Positions 11,715 through 23,523 of a stretch of DNA of 52,415 nt are shown here, one piece after another. The DNA is from Haplosporangium gracile (lineage: Eukaryota; Mortierellomycota; Mortierellomycetes; Mortierellales; Mortierellaceae): positions 1 to 52,415 of the forward strand of contig JAAAUF010000192.1 in assembly GCA_015499985.1 (NCBI GenBank), in the 5' to 3' direction. A model generated the notes under the pieces. That model searched no databases. It was not told where the DNA came from and saw only the letters and a program-made list of their open reading frames with translations. The first letter of the stretch is position 1; the number at the start of each line of letters is the position of its first letter. Position numbers and translations under genes: made by a program.

Positions 11715-11925
11715 AAAACACACTCCCACATAACCATCCTCATCCTACTTCCACAAACACAACCATTTTTTTAATGACAAAACTCAAGGAGAAGAACAAT
11801 AGAGAAAGCAAGTAAACAAAATTTGATCTGCTACTTTGTATCTTCTACATGATTTTTTGAGCCTGCCAAAACAAGTTTTTATATACAAAGAAATTTGCTT
11901 TGATCACAAAATGTTGTTATTAGAA

Positions 11926-14900
11926 TCAAATGTCGTATAGATCCGACTCGTCGAAGCCATCAAGCAGGAGTTCCAAGTCGTCCTCGTTCCCGTCATCATG
12001 TATGATTGTTGGGGGAGCAGAAACCGGCGCGGAAGGAGTATCAGAAGGAGGAGGAGGACGAGGACAAGGTCGCGAGGAAACAGGTAAATCAGAGGGAGCG
12101 CTTCGCTTGGCAGGCAGAATAACAAGACGACCTGTCTCAAGATCGTCAAAGTTATCATCCAATTGAATATCATCAGGCCAACCCGTGAAACTGTCACCTT
12201 CGGTATGGTGAGATCCTTGACTTGCTGCTGCCCCTGTTACTGGCGACAAAATAGTCTTGCTCTGGCTCTGCCCTGCCGCCTCAGGTCTTGACTTGGGGTA
12301 TGATCCGGAGCTGTTTGATCGTTGAATTGTACATGACTGCGACGATCGTTTCCGGAGAGTTGGAGAAGCTGCAAACGATGACAAGGACTTGAAACTACTC
12401 CCTACAGCCACTCCTCCACCTCCAGCATCGACACTCGGCGTCATTGCACCCAATGTGATCAAGGGGGTTGCCAACATGTCCTCTTGGCCCGCTTGAGTCT
12501 CGGTTGCAGTCGGACGTAGGCTCTGGAACATGATTTCCTTGGGCTGAGTTACGACAGTGGAGCGACTCAACACTCCACTTCTGTTGACACCTTCCTGTGA
12601 CGACAACAGCGAAATGCGACTCTTGCTTTGACTCTGATCTTGGGAGGTACTCTGTGATGAACCACTTCCCCGCAACTCCTGAGAAGCCCTTCCATTCGAG
12701 TGATTACTCGATCGATCTTCTGGAGTACTGCTCCACGCCGGCGGTGTTGCCCGATATTGTCCTGATTTTGAGGAAGGATGGATGGCTGATCCCGACATCT
12801 GTGGTGGAGCATTTGTCCCCTGTGCGCCCGGATCTCTTGCTATAGAAGCAACTTCCTGCGAATCGTTATTTTTTCTCCTCTTTTGAGATTGTCGATCCTG
12901 AGAAGAGCCTTGGGAATTAATAACCATTGGTGAGTTTGGTTGATAGATGTCCTTAATATTCCGGCTTGTGATGATAAGATAGTGCGAGACGGGAGTCGGA
13001 GAGAATACAGAAACCTAGTATTATGGTATGAAACGACCCGAGCAAATGTCATTGTTAGTATTATAGGCAAATTAAGAATGCTTGAGGAGCCATTGACGAG
13101 TTGAGCTCAACTTGAAACTTACGTTGTTCAAAACCAAAACTGTCCCGATTCTGATCTCGTTGTTCTTGTATTGGTCAAGCACTGAAATGTGAATGGTGCC
13201 TCGCATCTCTCCTGAAGGATCCATCAAGGTCACAGCGGCATCGATCTCTGACGGGGTAAAATCCTTGATCATGGCAATCAGCCATGGGATCTTGCCTCTA
13301 TGAGGATCCTGTTGTGTTTCAATATCGGAGATCGTTACTTGGAGTAAAGGATTGGAGCCTTTTACTCTCCCAAGTGTAGACGCTATTAAAGCGGTTTGCG
13401 AGATGGAAGTTAGCAGTCTTTATGATCATTAATACACAGTACACAGACAAACAATAAGGAAGGACTCTTACGTTTATACTCAGGTAGGTGCTTTGCCTTA
13501 AGCATATCCTCCCATGCTGAGTTTGCAAACATGCTGTCAATAGGGCCTTGACTGACGGACTTCATCTTTTTCTTAATGGATGAGTTGGGGCTGGTATTCG
13601 CAACGTCGGGAATACGCGTGTCCTTGCGGAAAGGGACGCCACGCGATCGAAACAGCTGATCCTTCTCCTCTTCACTCTATTGAAAAGATACATGAGGAAG
13701 GTGATGTTAACGAGCAGGCAATGCGTTAAGACAAATTTGCATATTCATAAAGATATCCTGAAATTAATAGGGTTACCAAACGGGGCAAATTTCCTGCAGG
13801 CCCTGGAAGTCTGCTCTTGCCACGGATTGGGTGAATCGAGCTACCTCTTGCATTAGGTGAACTTTTACTTCGCCAAAGCCCTCTACTTTCCTGGTCCTGG
13901 ACACGTCTGCTTTGCGGATTTGGTGGCGTCTGCCAATCCATACTGCTCACAGTATCCTGTCCATCAGGTCTCGTTATGACGGTCTCCTGCGAACTAATCA
14001 CCAAGGCACGTTCAGGATTACTGGAATCAGGTTGATCTCTAGGAAACGATGTAGGAAATGTGGATCCGGAGGTTGCTGCCGCTGCCGTTGCTGAAGCTCT
14101 GAAGGACGAAGAAGGTTTGTCTTGAATCCTGCTAGTTGCTGTCGATGTCGACGACGAACTGGACGCCGTAAATGTGGTGCTGGATGTCCCAGCCATTGCT
14201 GTGACTAGGGGTCTGTAGGATGACGTAGGCCTGCTCTGTATCCTGGCAGTTGTTTTTGATGTTGTAGAAGTATAAAAACTGGAAGCCGCATAGGGGTTTG
14301 AGGTGATAGTTTGTTTCGACAGAGATGTGGATGTGGATGCGGATGAAACTGTCGAGGTTACGCCGTCGGTACGAGCAGTTGTACTGAATCTACTCAAGGG
14401 TGATTGTGGCGAGAGTGGTGACGATGTAATTACTTTAGCAGCTTTTGGAGGTGTCGGGGACCAGCTAAGCGAAATATCCTCCTCATGCTCGTTGTCCTTG
14501 CCCTTGGCCTTGCTCTGACCTTGACCCAGATCCAAGTCGTGTTCCAAATCCGCCAAATCCTCGGCGTCCAGAAAAAAGTCATCGCCACCGAACGAGGTAT
14601 CTGCAGCAGTGGTAGGCGTCACTTCTGGTGTGCTTGTCGAAAGGTTTCTATTTGAAGTACCGGCGGATGCTACAAATGATGCAGCCGAGTATTTTGCTTG
14701 ATGTTCACGCGATCCACGTTCTGTTAGAGTGTTAACAGAGGTCATTGTCGTCGTCTTGGAAGCGATAGAGCTCGCGATGCCTTGTCGATGGTCAAAAGGA
14801 CGACTCAAGTCAGAGAGAACATCAGCTCCGAGTCCTGAAAACCCCTTGGCAAAGGCTTTGAACTGTCGCGCGGGAGGAGGTGGTGGTTGTAGTTGGACAG

Positions 14901-15214
14901 CTGATCTTCCAGTCGTCGTGCTTGTTACTGTTGAGTGAATTCCTGCTCTCGACTGATTGTGGTTGTTTGAACTGAACTGCGCATTCGGATCTGGAGTGGA
15001 GTTTCCTTGACCAAGGTTGTTATTGTCCGTAACCGCACGGAATGCGTTGTTGTTGCCTTGATTGTTTGGCTGTCCTGACGAAAGGTTGCCGCCATTCAGT
15101 TTGGGAGCAATAGTCTAAAAGGTGCAATGTAGGATTAGGGGAAGAGGAGCTAGTCGGTATAAACACGAGTGCATGGCAGGGAGAGAGTAGGTAATGAACG
15201 CTTACATCGAACAT
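11926..15214 (-). CDS. HROB: HROB / MCM8IP: OB-fold partner of the MCM8-MCM9 helicase
   Basis: In animals HROB loads and stimulates MCM8-MCM9 in homologous recombination and interstrand-crosslink repair. Exons: 15214-15206 (only nine bases, MFD), 15114-13777, 13676-13472, 13382-13123, 13014-11926; about 966 aa. Residues 1-430 are disordered Ser/Thr-rich with an acidic patch GDDFFLDAEDLADLEHDLDL. The family marker LPGPAGNLPRL ends exon 2. Residues about 535-635 form the OB-fold region (DUF4539): KIPWLIAMIKDFTPSEIDAA, MDPSGEMRGTIHISVLDQY, IRIGTVLVLNNVSVFSP, HYLIITSRNIKDIYQP. The Ser-rich tail of about 330 residues is longer than in human HROB and ends in acidic hydrophobic motifs (EDDLELLLDGFDESDLYDI). 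Phase is kept at all four junctions. It is head-to-head with HOM2. Identification rests on the GPAG.LP motif plus the OB core; I am confident. Confidence 0.88.
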
Positions 15215-15721
15215 GTTACTCGAGTGGCCGCATGTCCAATGATTGAGAGAGGAAGGAGGAAGTAGGCTGATAGAGAAGACAATAGGAAAAAAAACAAGTG
15301 CGGAGACAAGAAAGAAGGAAGAAGAGCGAATAAGAAAAATTAGGGTGGCAGGCAAGCATAACAAACAGATTGTGCATAAAAAAATCGGTGGCAACGGTGG
15401 GCGAGGTTTGGAATATGATAAGTGCACACTAGAGTCTCATGCAATTATGACTTGCTTCACAGCGAAATATCGACGCAATTGACCAGGCACATCCCACCTT
15501 GACTGCTATCAGCAAACTGATCAAAAATCAGGCTCTCTCATACCCTCACAAGTCTGCCGCCCAAAAACTTGATTTGATGACCCACAGCGAGCGAGGTGAG
15601 TCAATGCGGTCGTCAACTCAAATAACTTTTTTATTTTTTGTTATCTATTCTCCTTCTTCTTCTTCCACTTCACTCTCTCTCTCACCTTCTTCCCGCTTCG
15701 CACTCACACACACTTTCCCTC
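15215..15721. promoter_or_regulatory. Divergent promoter region HROB / HOM2
   Basis: 507 bases between opposite start codons. The HOM2 side has a C/T-rich leader (15640-15720) and the heptamer TGAGTCA described separately. No coding region supported. Confidence 0.5.
15597..15603 (+). promoter_or_regulatory. TGAGTCA, Gcn4/Cpc1-type site upstream of HOM2
   Basis: A perfect palindromic TGAGTCA lies 119 bases before the HOM2 start. This heptamer is the known binding site of the general amino-acid control activator Gcn4/Cpc1, and amino-acid biosynthetic genes of this branch are classic targets in yeast. The same bases read GAG|GTGAGT, so the site could instead be a leader-intron donor. Confidence 0.4.
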
Positions 15722-16933
15722 ATGTCGCGCGTATTAAAGGCAGGAATCCTCGGAGCCACTGGCACCGTCGGTCAACGATTCATTCTCCTTCTCTCCGAGC
15801 ACCCTGGTTTCTCGATCCATGCCCTCGGTGCTTCTCCTCGCTCAGCTGGCAAAACTTACATCAAGGCCACAAAGTGGAAGATGTCCCAGTCCATCCCTGC
15901 CGACGTCCGTGAGAAGGTCGTCACCACATGCGAACCCGATGGTCTCTTCAAGGAGTGCGATGTTGTCTTTTCTGGACTCGATGCTGATGTTGCCGGAGAG
16001 ATTGGTAAATTCACACACTCACAGGCAAAAAAGATAATGTTCCAATTTGGGTTGAGTCACACCAACAATCAACTATTGTCGAGAATATCTGTAGAGCGAG
16101 ACTAACCATTTTTTTTCTTGGGGCTAACTATAGAGATGGCTTTCCTCAAAGCCGACTTGGCCCTGTTCTCCAACGCCAAGAACTACCGCACACACGAGGA
16201 GGTGCCTTTGATCGTCCCCATGGCCAATCCCTCCCACTTTGATCTCCTCACCCACCAACGCTCCATTCACAAGCTCTCGAAGGGATTCCTCGTCACCAAC
16301 GCCAACTGTTCGACCTCTGGCTTGGTTGTGCCCTTGAAGGCCCTTCAGGATGCATTTGGACCCTTAAGCAAGATCATAGTCACCACCATGCAGGCTGTCT
16401 CTGGTGCCGGATACCCCGGTGTTTCCTCCCTCGATATCATGGACAACGTCGTCCCTTTCATCGGAGGCGAAGAGTCCAAGATGGAGTGGGAGACCCTCAA
16501 GATCTTGGGAAGCATGAACCAAGAGTTGACTGGATTTGAGCTGTTGAAGGGCATGAAGGTCTCGGCCACCTGCAACCGTGTCCCCGTCATCGATGGTCAC
16601 ACCGAGTGTGTCTCGATCGAGTTTGAAAGACGCCCCGCCCCCTCAGTCGAGGAGGTCATCAAGGTTCTTGAAAACTACCGCACCGAGGCTCAGGAGTTGG
16701 GCTGCCACTCTGCACCAGAGCGTGCCATCATTGTCAGCAGGGACGAGGATCGGCCACAGCCCCGCCTCGACCGTGAGAACGGCCGTGGGTACAGTGTCAC
16801 TGTCGGCCGTGTCCGCGAGTGCAATGTCTTTGACATTAAGTTGACTCTCCTGGTCCACAACACCATCTTGGGTGCCGCTGGATCCGGTGTCCTCCTTGCC
16901 GAGTTGGCTCAGAAGAAGGGCCTCATTGTTTAA
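15722..16933 (+). CDS. HOM2: Aspartate-semialdehyde dehydrogenase
   Basis: Converts L-aspartyl-4-phosphate to aspartate semialdehyde with NADPH, the second step toward threonine, methionine and isoleucine. Two exons, 15722-16004 and 16134-16933, joined as GE-I-EMAF; 360 aa, the family norm. Seen: NADP-binding start [15 protein letters not shown], active-site Cys in [15 protein letters not shown], the conserved [13 protein letters not shown] with the catalytic Gln, and [15 protein letters not shown] with the active-site His. The C-terminus [19 protein letters not shown] is typical. Start chosen at [11 protein letters not shown] because upstream in-frame residues are pyrimidine-tract leader. 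Probable amino-acid-starvation control through the TGAGTCA site. It is tail-to-tail with the following transporter gene. Confidence 0.96.
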
Positions 16934-17143
16934 ACTTTTCTCTTTAAAATCTTTCATCAGAAAATTAATAAATTATGCATCAAGATCAACCCGAGCGGGC
17001 ACATACTGGGCGGCCGATTTTCTCCGCCTTTCTACTCTTTTAGCAATGCTGTTAAAGGTTTAAAAATATGAATACAAAAAGATGATTGTCTATGAAAAGT
17101 GTGATATAAATTGAGTGGGGAGGATGAGAAAGGAAGATGTAAT

Positions 17144-18786
17144 CTAGCGCTTGCGGTTCTCTCGAACAAGAATGGCAAATCCTGCCAAAATGCTCAGCCC
17201 GCCAACAATGTTGCCCCAGCCAATTGTTTCATGGAAGAGCGCCCAGTCAGTCAAGGCTACCAGTGGAATCGTCGCCATCACACCCACAGCTGCAAAGACG
17301 GGGCTGGTCATAGAGACCACGATCATAAAGCATCCATTGTAGATCAAACCAAGAGTGGCGATCATAAGGATGGAAAGGAACTCTTTCCATGTGGGCAGCT
17401 CCATGATCTCGTGGCCAATCCAGTGGAGCAGTGGAATAGGAACCCAAAGCATAGTGAGAGTGACGACTCCCATTAGTCCAGTCAAGGTATTAGCAAAGGT
17501 AACAGGCGTAACCTTGGGCGATGCATACTTCTTGTAAACGACCTATACAGTCGGACAACATGTTAGCTGGGTCATTTCTTCCGTATTATTCGACACTTGA
17601 TTAGTCGACAGACAAGTGCAAGCATGTATCGACGGCGATCAATGGCGGTCAAATTACCTCCTCAAAGCCATAAAGTGCCGCGCCGACAAGGGCAAGAACA
17701 TCACCAGCCATGGAGAACGATTGCTTGCTATCGACAGACTTGCCATCACCACCAGAATTTCGGGTTGTCAGACTGATCACTGCCACTCCGAGAAGGGACA
17801 AGAAAACGGCCAGGACCTTGTTTACGACAATCTTCTCTCGAAGGAGCAGAATCGAGAAGAGGTAGGCAAAGAAGCAAGCTGTGTTGTAGATGGCAGTCAG
17901 GTTGGCCATCGATGTCATGGCAACACAGGCATACCAAAGGTAGGAAGGTACCATAAAGAGCGTGGTTATGCCAAAGGTCAGCCAGAAGAGATACTTGGAA
18001 AGGGCTCTCTTTTCTCTGGAAGTGTAGACCGTTGATGTTGATGACAACGAGGCTGTCGATTGAGAGGTAGGCGCGAAGGTTGATGACGAGGTGGACTCTG
18101 AGGTACTAACCGCGGTATAGTCAGCCTTGCGGTGCCTAAGATCGCTGGTGGATTGGCGGATTAGTCTAGCAAAGTAGTCGATTCGATCCTGGAGTGTGGA
18201 GAGGGATGTTGGGGCTGAGCGCGAGATATAGGTTGTGTAAATGAACTGGGCGGGGAGCGTAATTGCCCAGAATGAGTGTGAGATATAGAGAATGAAGTAT
18301 GGCTTGTGGTAGCCCATGGATGTCTGCACGAACTTTGTCAGTTCCTGTTGACAATATGCGAGCAAATAGAAAGGAGGATGTATATGAGTGTCATTGCGTT
18401 TGGATCGACTGTTCCTATGCGTTGCGCACTAAGGCACCCCTGGATCTGCATTCTTTGCGAAAGAGTCATATTGAGCCATCTGTCGATGAAAGGGATATCA
18501 ATTGGACAGGTGAAATGAATGAACATCATACCGTCTGCAGGACAAAGGAGAGGATGCAGACAAAGAGGATAATAGAGGCCAAGCGGAAGCGCTTTGCGTC
18601 TATGAGGTGTCTGTCGTCCGGGTCATCCTCAGTGGGTATTGCTTCCGGATGGATATTTCGAGCAGTGGAGTTGGAGTTGAGAGGTGTAGTCTGTCCTGCC
18701 GTCTGTCCCTGCGCCTGTACTTGCGTGTGAGTCTGGTTGGAAGAGGCTGCCGAGTCCCTCGTCTTTCGAGTTCCTGATCTCGACAT
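17144..18786 (-). CDS. EamA/SLC35F-type membrane transporter (SLC35F3/F4-like)
   Basis: Three exons: 18786-18532, 18344-17658, 17542-17144 (all phase 0), 446 aa. Residues 1-60 are polar (Gln/Thr/Asn-rich). TM1-TM2: LASIILFVCILSFVLQTELT and YFILYISHSFWAITLPAQFIYT; the arrangement of a membrane-exposed QTELTKF followed by F/W-rich TM2 resembles the thiamine-related SLC35F3/F4 group. A Ser/Thr-rich loop (about residues 135-175) precedes a first EamA half (YLWYACVAMTSMANLTAIYN, LLREKIVVNKVLAVFLSLLGV) and a second half (NTLTGLMGVVTL, VGVMATIPLVALTDWALFHETIGWGNIVGG). It ends in a basic tail RENRKR. Family assignment is firm; the substrate is not deducible. This is the second of three transporters of the same superfamily in the window. 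Confidence 0.85.
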
Positions 18787-19050
18787 TTGCACTCTGAGTG
18801 TATATAAGCTGATGATGGACAACGTGAAAAAGATGAAAGAAGGAAAAGGAGATGGAACCTTGTGCTGCCAGCTACGTCACTTTATAGTTCTCGCTGCTTC
18901 TACTTCATTTCTTTTTTCTCGTCTTCTGCAATTCTTCCTTAGAATCCACATCGACATCAAACACTCACACAACGACAGCAAACAATAACCAACCAACCAA
19001 CCAAGTTCAACCAGCAAACCAACCAAACCCACCCTCAGCAACCAACCAAC
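18787..19050. promoter_or_regulatory. Short divergent promoter EamA transporter / GIGYF, with AACC repeats
   Basis: 264 bases between opposite start codons. From 18987 to 19050 the GIGYF leader is a run of AACC units (AACCAACCAACC...) broken by a few other bases. It is almost free of G and T, as several other leaders here are (VAM7, SmE). Such unstructured A/C leaders are consistent with efficient scanning. Confidence 0.55.
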
Positions 19051-22000
19051 ATGGCATCCAACACGATGAACTTTGGTCCCGAGTGGTACGCACCATGCAA
19101 CAACAACTATAGCAACAGCTACAACTGCAACTAAAACGCCGATATCTTGCACTCGCTCTGCACTCATTGAAAATAACATATTGACACTATCCCCCAATTG
19201 TGCGTGCGCCAACTAGGATGAGACGTTTCCCTGCCAGGACCAGCCAGTCTCAACCCGACCTGCTCGCCAGAGCGCCTTCGCCTCCCCCTGCCACCCCAAC
19301 TCACCAGGACTGGGGTCAGCCCCCACCCTCTGCCTCCCAGGCAGCCTTGCCTGCTTTCAGCTACTCCTCAATCGCCGCCAGCAACGTTCGCTCTCACAAC
19401 GGAGCTCATGGCTCGGACACCTCTGTTCTGGATACGACCAACGGCAGCGGCAGCAATGGCATTGGCTCCAGCTTCGCTTCGGACTCGTTGAACCCCTTCA
19501 AGTACTCCAAGGAGCTAATGCTTGCGCTCTACAAACCCACAGGTCTTCCCATCGAGTTTGAGAGACATGAGGTCATGACCAGCGAAGACCCCCTTGCTCC
19601 CATGTCGACTTTGCCATTTTCAGAACACGAGATCAAGGTACACTAGAGCGGCCCCATGCTTTGTGCAGCCGCCAAGTCGTCCAGCAGAATAACAAGCATT
19701 GTGCCTCTCCTTGCAGTGATCAGGACGTCCATCGTAACCGCCCCCCTTTTTCCTTTCTTTTCTTGCCCTGTCATAGCTCCTCTCTGGCAACGTGAACAGT
19801 GAAGTGGCGCGCAGGACCGCTCAACCTGGAGACAGCCCCTTGGAAAGGCCACAAGGACAGCGTCGAGAGAGTTTTTCTAATACCGGTGACAATCCGGGAC
19901 GATATGACCGATCGGAAAAGCCCTCCTCCTACACACGCAGCTATGACTCCAGAGGACATGCAACTGGAACAAGACCACGAAGTAAGTGTTGCTTGCCGCT
20001 GACTTATGTGCTTCTGGTGTCCTTTTGGTGCCAACGAGTTTTATTCATGCATGCATGTTGATGTCGTGATACGCTTGATGAGGCTCTGACACCTATTGTC
20101 CAATTGCTCAATAGCCTTGAACAGCGAGAGTCGAAGCCATTCATTCAGGCGAACAGAGCAAGTGGTGGTGGAACGCGAGAGTGAGCTAGAGGAAGATGGG
20201 CTTTGGAACTCCCCTGTTGGCAACACAGTGGGCTCCTTTGACGCCAATGGCGTTTTTCGAATCAGCGAAGAAGGCGAGCAACTTCAACCCCTGACAGAAC
20301 TCGAGGAATCCCCAGCCGCACCATCCCATGATGGGGCAACGGAGACATCTCCTGCCGAAAACGCTGATGACCCCGGTGGCGCAAAATCGTCTGTCCTTTC
20401 TCTTCAGCCACATGAACCAACTTATGCAGACCATGGTTCGGAGAAGCCCGATGTCGTTTCGCCAGTTCTCTCTCAGCATGCAGTGAAGCCTATTGCTCCT
20501 GTCGACAACAATCGCATTTCTGTCACCATGCTTACCGGGAAACCTACTGAGGCATTTGCAGCTCGGGATTTAGACGAATTTACCTCGTTCAGTGTTAAGC
20601 CATCATTGAGTGCTTCGCATCCGCCTGGCCTGGTTCCTGAGCCTGGCTTCAAGGCGTTGCCCATTGAGATGAGCAAGTGGCTGTATCGGGACCCCAGCGG
20701 CAGCATTCAGGGACCATTCTTGTCGGACGAGATGCACGAGTGGTACAAGGGAGGATTCTTCTCGTCGGATTTGCTTGTGAAGCGCGAGCAGGATTCGGCG
20801 TTCGAGCCTCTCGGCTCGTTGATCAGGAGAGTCGGCTCTGACGACCAGCCGTTTTTGACTGCGGGAGCTATTCGACCTGAGCCCCCGCAGCCGTCTATCC
20901 ACCTCAATCGCCCTTCTATTCCATCTTTGGCGCAGAACAGGCAGCCAGTCCCACAACTGCCGCAGTCTCCAGGCTGGATGGGCATGAGCGCTCCTTCGAC
21001 TCCCAGCACTGCCAACTTCGGCGCCGACCGGTTGATGTTACAACAGCAGCAGGTCCAGCAACAGCATTCTTCTGGTGACTTGTTCAGCAGCGCCAACGGA
21101 CTCGGTCAACAGCGTTCGGGCTTTGGTGCCGCGCAAGAACCTGTCGCTCTGTCCGGACCAGAGTCGAGATGGAGCTCTGCTCCGTTCAATCGTTCTCACA
21201 TTGCAGAGTCCAATGCTGGCTGGGGAGGTGATACCTTCTCTCGTTCGCCCGTTGCTAGCATGGCTACAGTTCACACGCCCCTAGGAAGTGCCCATTACAT
21301 GGAACAGCAACAGCGGCTTCACAACCAGGAGCTGGAGCGCCAACAGTACATGCAACTCCTTCAGCGCCAGGCTCAAATGCAGTCCATCATGCACCAGCAG
21401 CAGTTCATGGCTGCCCGTCAGCAATTCGGGACTGATCCTCAAGCTCTTGCTGCCTTATTAGCTCAACAACAGGCTCAACAGCGGCAACTTCAGATGCGAT
21501 ACCAGCAACTTCAGTTTACTGGCTTCCATGCCCAAGGTCCGTCGACCCCTGGAGGAACCACTGTTCCTTGGGGAGGGATGGGACAGCCTTCCAGCCCTTG
21601 GACAACTTCGATCATACCCTCAAACTCTGACAACTACTTTGACTACAACAAAGGCGAAAGTAATCAAACTCCTTATTCGATGCGCCAGCAGTCTACGTCA
21701 ATGCAGTCACACCAGCCGCATCAACAGCAGAACCAGCCGTTCCAGCCGTTCCAACAGGAACACTCGCAGTTCCATCTCGGACGTCTTAGTGAACCTGTGA
21801 TGCAAATTGGTCAGGCGACTCAGCCCTTGGCCCAGGAACCTCAACTGACTCAGCTCCAGCAGCAGCAACAACATCAGGAAGAACCTCATCAGCATCCGCT
21901 TCAGATCGTCCATGGACAAGTCATTGACGATGTTGCTAGTAAGATGGCTGATCTTCAGGTCTTGGAGAAGGATGGTCATGAGGCTGCGAAGGATGATGTT

Positions 22001-23422
22001 GAGCCCATGCAGCAGCCTTTGCCAGTTGTCGAGGAGGTGAAGCACGCGGAGGCTGTCAAGGCGCCTTTGATCCACGTTGAAGCGGCGATACAGGAAAAGG
22101 TCCACGAGGAGGAAAAGTTCGAGGATTGGGAGGAGATCGAAGACCTGGTCAATGAGCACGCAGCGCAACACGAACAAAACCAACCGGATATCAAGGAAGA
22201 GTTTGTCCAAGATGACGAGGCTGCTGGCGAGTCCTTGGTTCACGAGGATGACGAGGTTCAGGAAGAGCACGAGGTCGCAGAGGCTGTTGAAGACACTGTT
22301 TCCGAGCCCACATCAACCACTACTGCCCCTTCGTCCATCAAGGCCTGTCCTGCACCCTGGGCCAAGCCAACAAACGTAGATGATGAAGTCGTAGAGAAGA
22401 AGGGACCCACACTTCGTGAGATTCAAGAGCTTGAGGCCAAGAAGGCAGAGGCGGCCAAGGCTGAGAGACAGGCTCAGCTCGCTACTACTACGGCACTAGC
22501 AGGAGGTAACGGCGCCTTTGATTTCACCAAGGCTATGCCTGGAACCCCCGCTTGGAGCAGCTCCGCACCCGCGACTCCCAAGAAGAAGACACTGAAGGAA
22601 ATTCAGGAAGAGGAGGTGGCCACTATGAAGAAAAATCGCGCTTCAGCCAAACAGGCCCAGACGGCTGGACTCACTGCCATCGTCACGTCAAACGTTGGAT
22701 CTGTTGGCAAACGGTATGCGGATACCATTGGACCCAAGGTAATTTTGCTGCATACACGGATGGGACATGATTTTATTCGTCAAGACGTATGTTCATTAAC
22801 TCGTTTTATCATCTTGTACTACTAGCCTGTGTCGTCCATCGTGTCGTCAGGACCATGGAATATGTCTCCTGTCGCCGCCAACAGACCCACTTCGATGACT
22901 CGTAGTTCTGCCGTTTTTGCCTCTAACCCATCGGCTTACTCGCCCACTACTCCTCACTCGAGAGGATCCGAGAACAGCTGGATCGAGGTGGGTTCCAAGC
23001 GCGATTTGCAGTCCACACCTACTACAGTAACTTCTGCTGTCACTCGCAACGCAACCACCCCTGCAAACAAGGTTGTTAATTCGAACGAACCCCGCCCAGC
23101 TTCTGAAGAGTTCCTGAGATGGTGCCGCCAGGCGTTGAAGGGACTACAGGGTGTTGTTTTGGAGGACTTTATCCAGATGCTACTCACGTTTCCCTTAAAC
23201 CCTGATCCGATGACGGTTGAGATTATTCAGGACTCGATCTATGCCAACTCGCAGTCGCTGAACGGCCGCCAATTTGCGGACGAGTTTATCAAGCGTCGCA
23301 AGGCGGATGCTTTTCCCAATGGCGCACCCGCCTCGATGGTGTCTGGACATACCCCCTCTTCTGGCCCTGATTCATCCTTCAAGGTCGTCTCCAAGAAGGG
23401 CAAGAAGAAAGGCACTTTGTAA
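19051..23422 (+). CDS. GYF-domain protein of the GIGYF/SMY2 family
   Basis: Translation-repression/mRNA-decay adaptor family (human GIGYF1/2, yeast Smy2/Syh1). Five exons: 19051-19085, 19217-19637, 19777-19981, 20115-22738, 22826-23422; 1293 aa, all in phase. The start MASNTMNFGPEW continues across intron 1 as MRRFPAR, matching the NFGPEW-(L/M)R opening of GIGYF proteins. Around residues 105-115 NPFKYSKELMLALY fits the eIF4E/4EHP-binding pattern Y-x4-hydrophobic-L. The GYF domain is at about 405-460 (KWLYRDPSGSIQGPFLSDEM, WYKGGFFSSDLLVKR), with the key Trp, GPF and WY residues. A Gln-rich region (about 550-850), an acidic region and a charged helix with RE(I)QELEAKKAEAAKAERQAQ follow. The C-terminal helical domain (EEFLRWCRQALKGL...ADEFIKRRKAD) is the usual SMY2/GIGYF end, then a Lys-rich tail. 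Confidence 0.9.
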
Positions 23423-23523
23423 TGTGTTCTATTAAAGTGGCGGCCATGTGTGTGACTGCCTTGAATTAATGTTGGAGAACGAGCTTATTTTTTTTTACAT
23501 ACACATCATAATCTCATTCACCC

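Noticed and set aside
11930..12166. Plus-strand frame over the HROB 3' end
   Set aside because: Antisense shadow of the acidic, Pro/Ser-rich HROB tail.
21707..22270. 187-codon Leu-rich minus-strand frame opposite GIGYF
   Set aside because: Mirror of the Gln/Glu-rich coding region; CAG/GAG codons read as CTG/CTC on the other strand.
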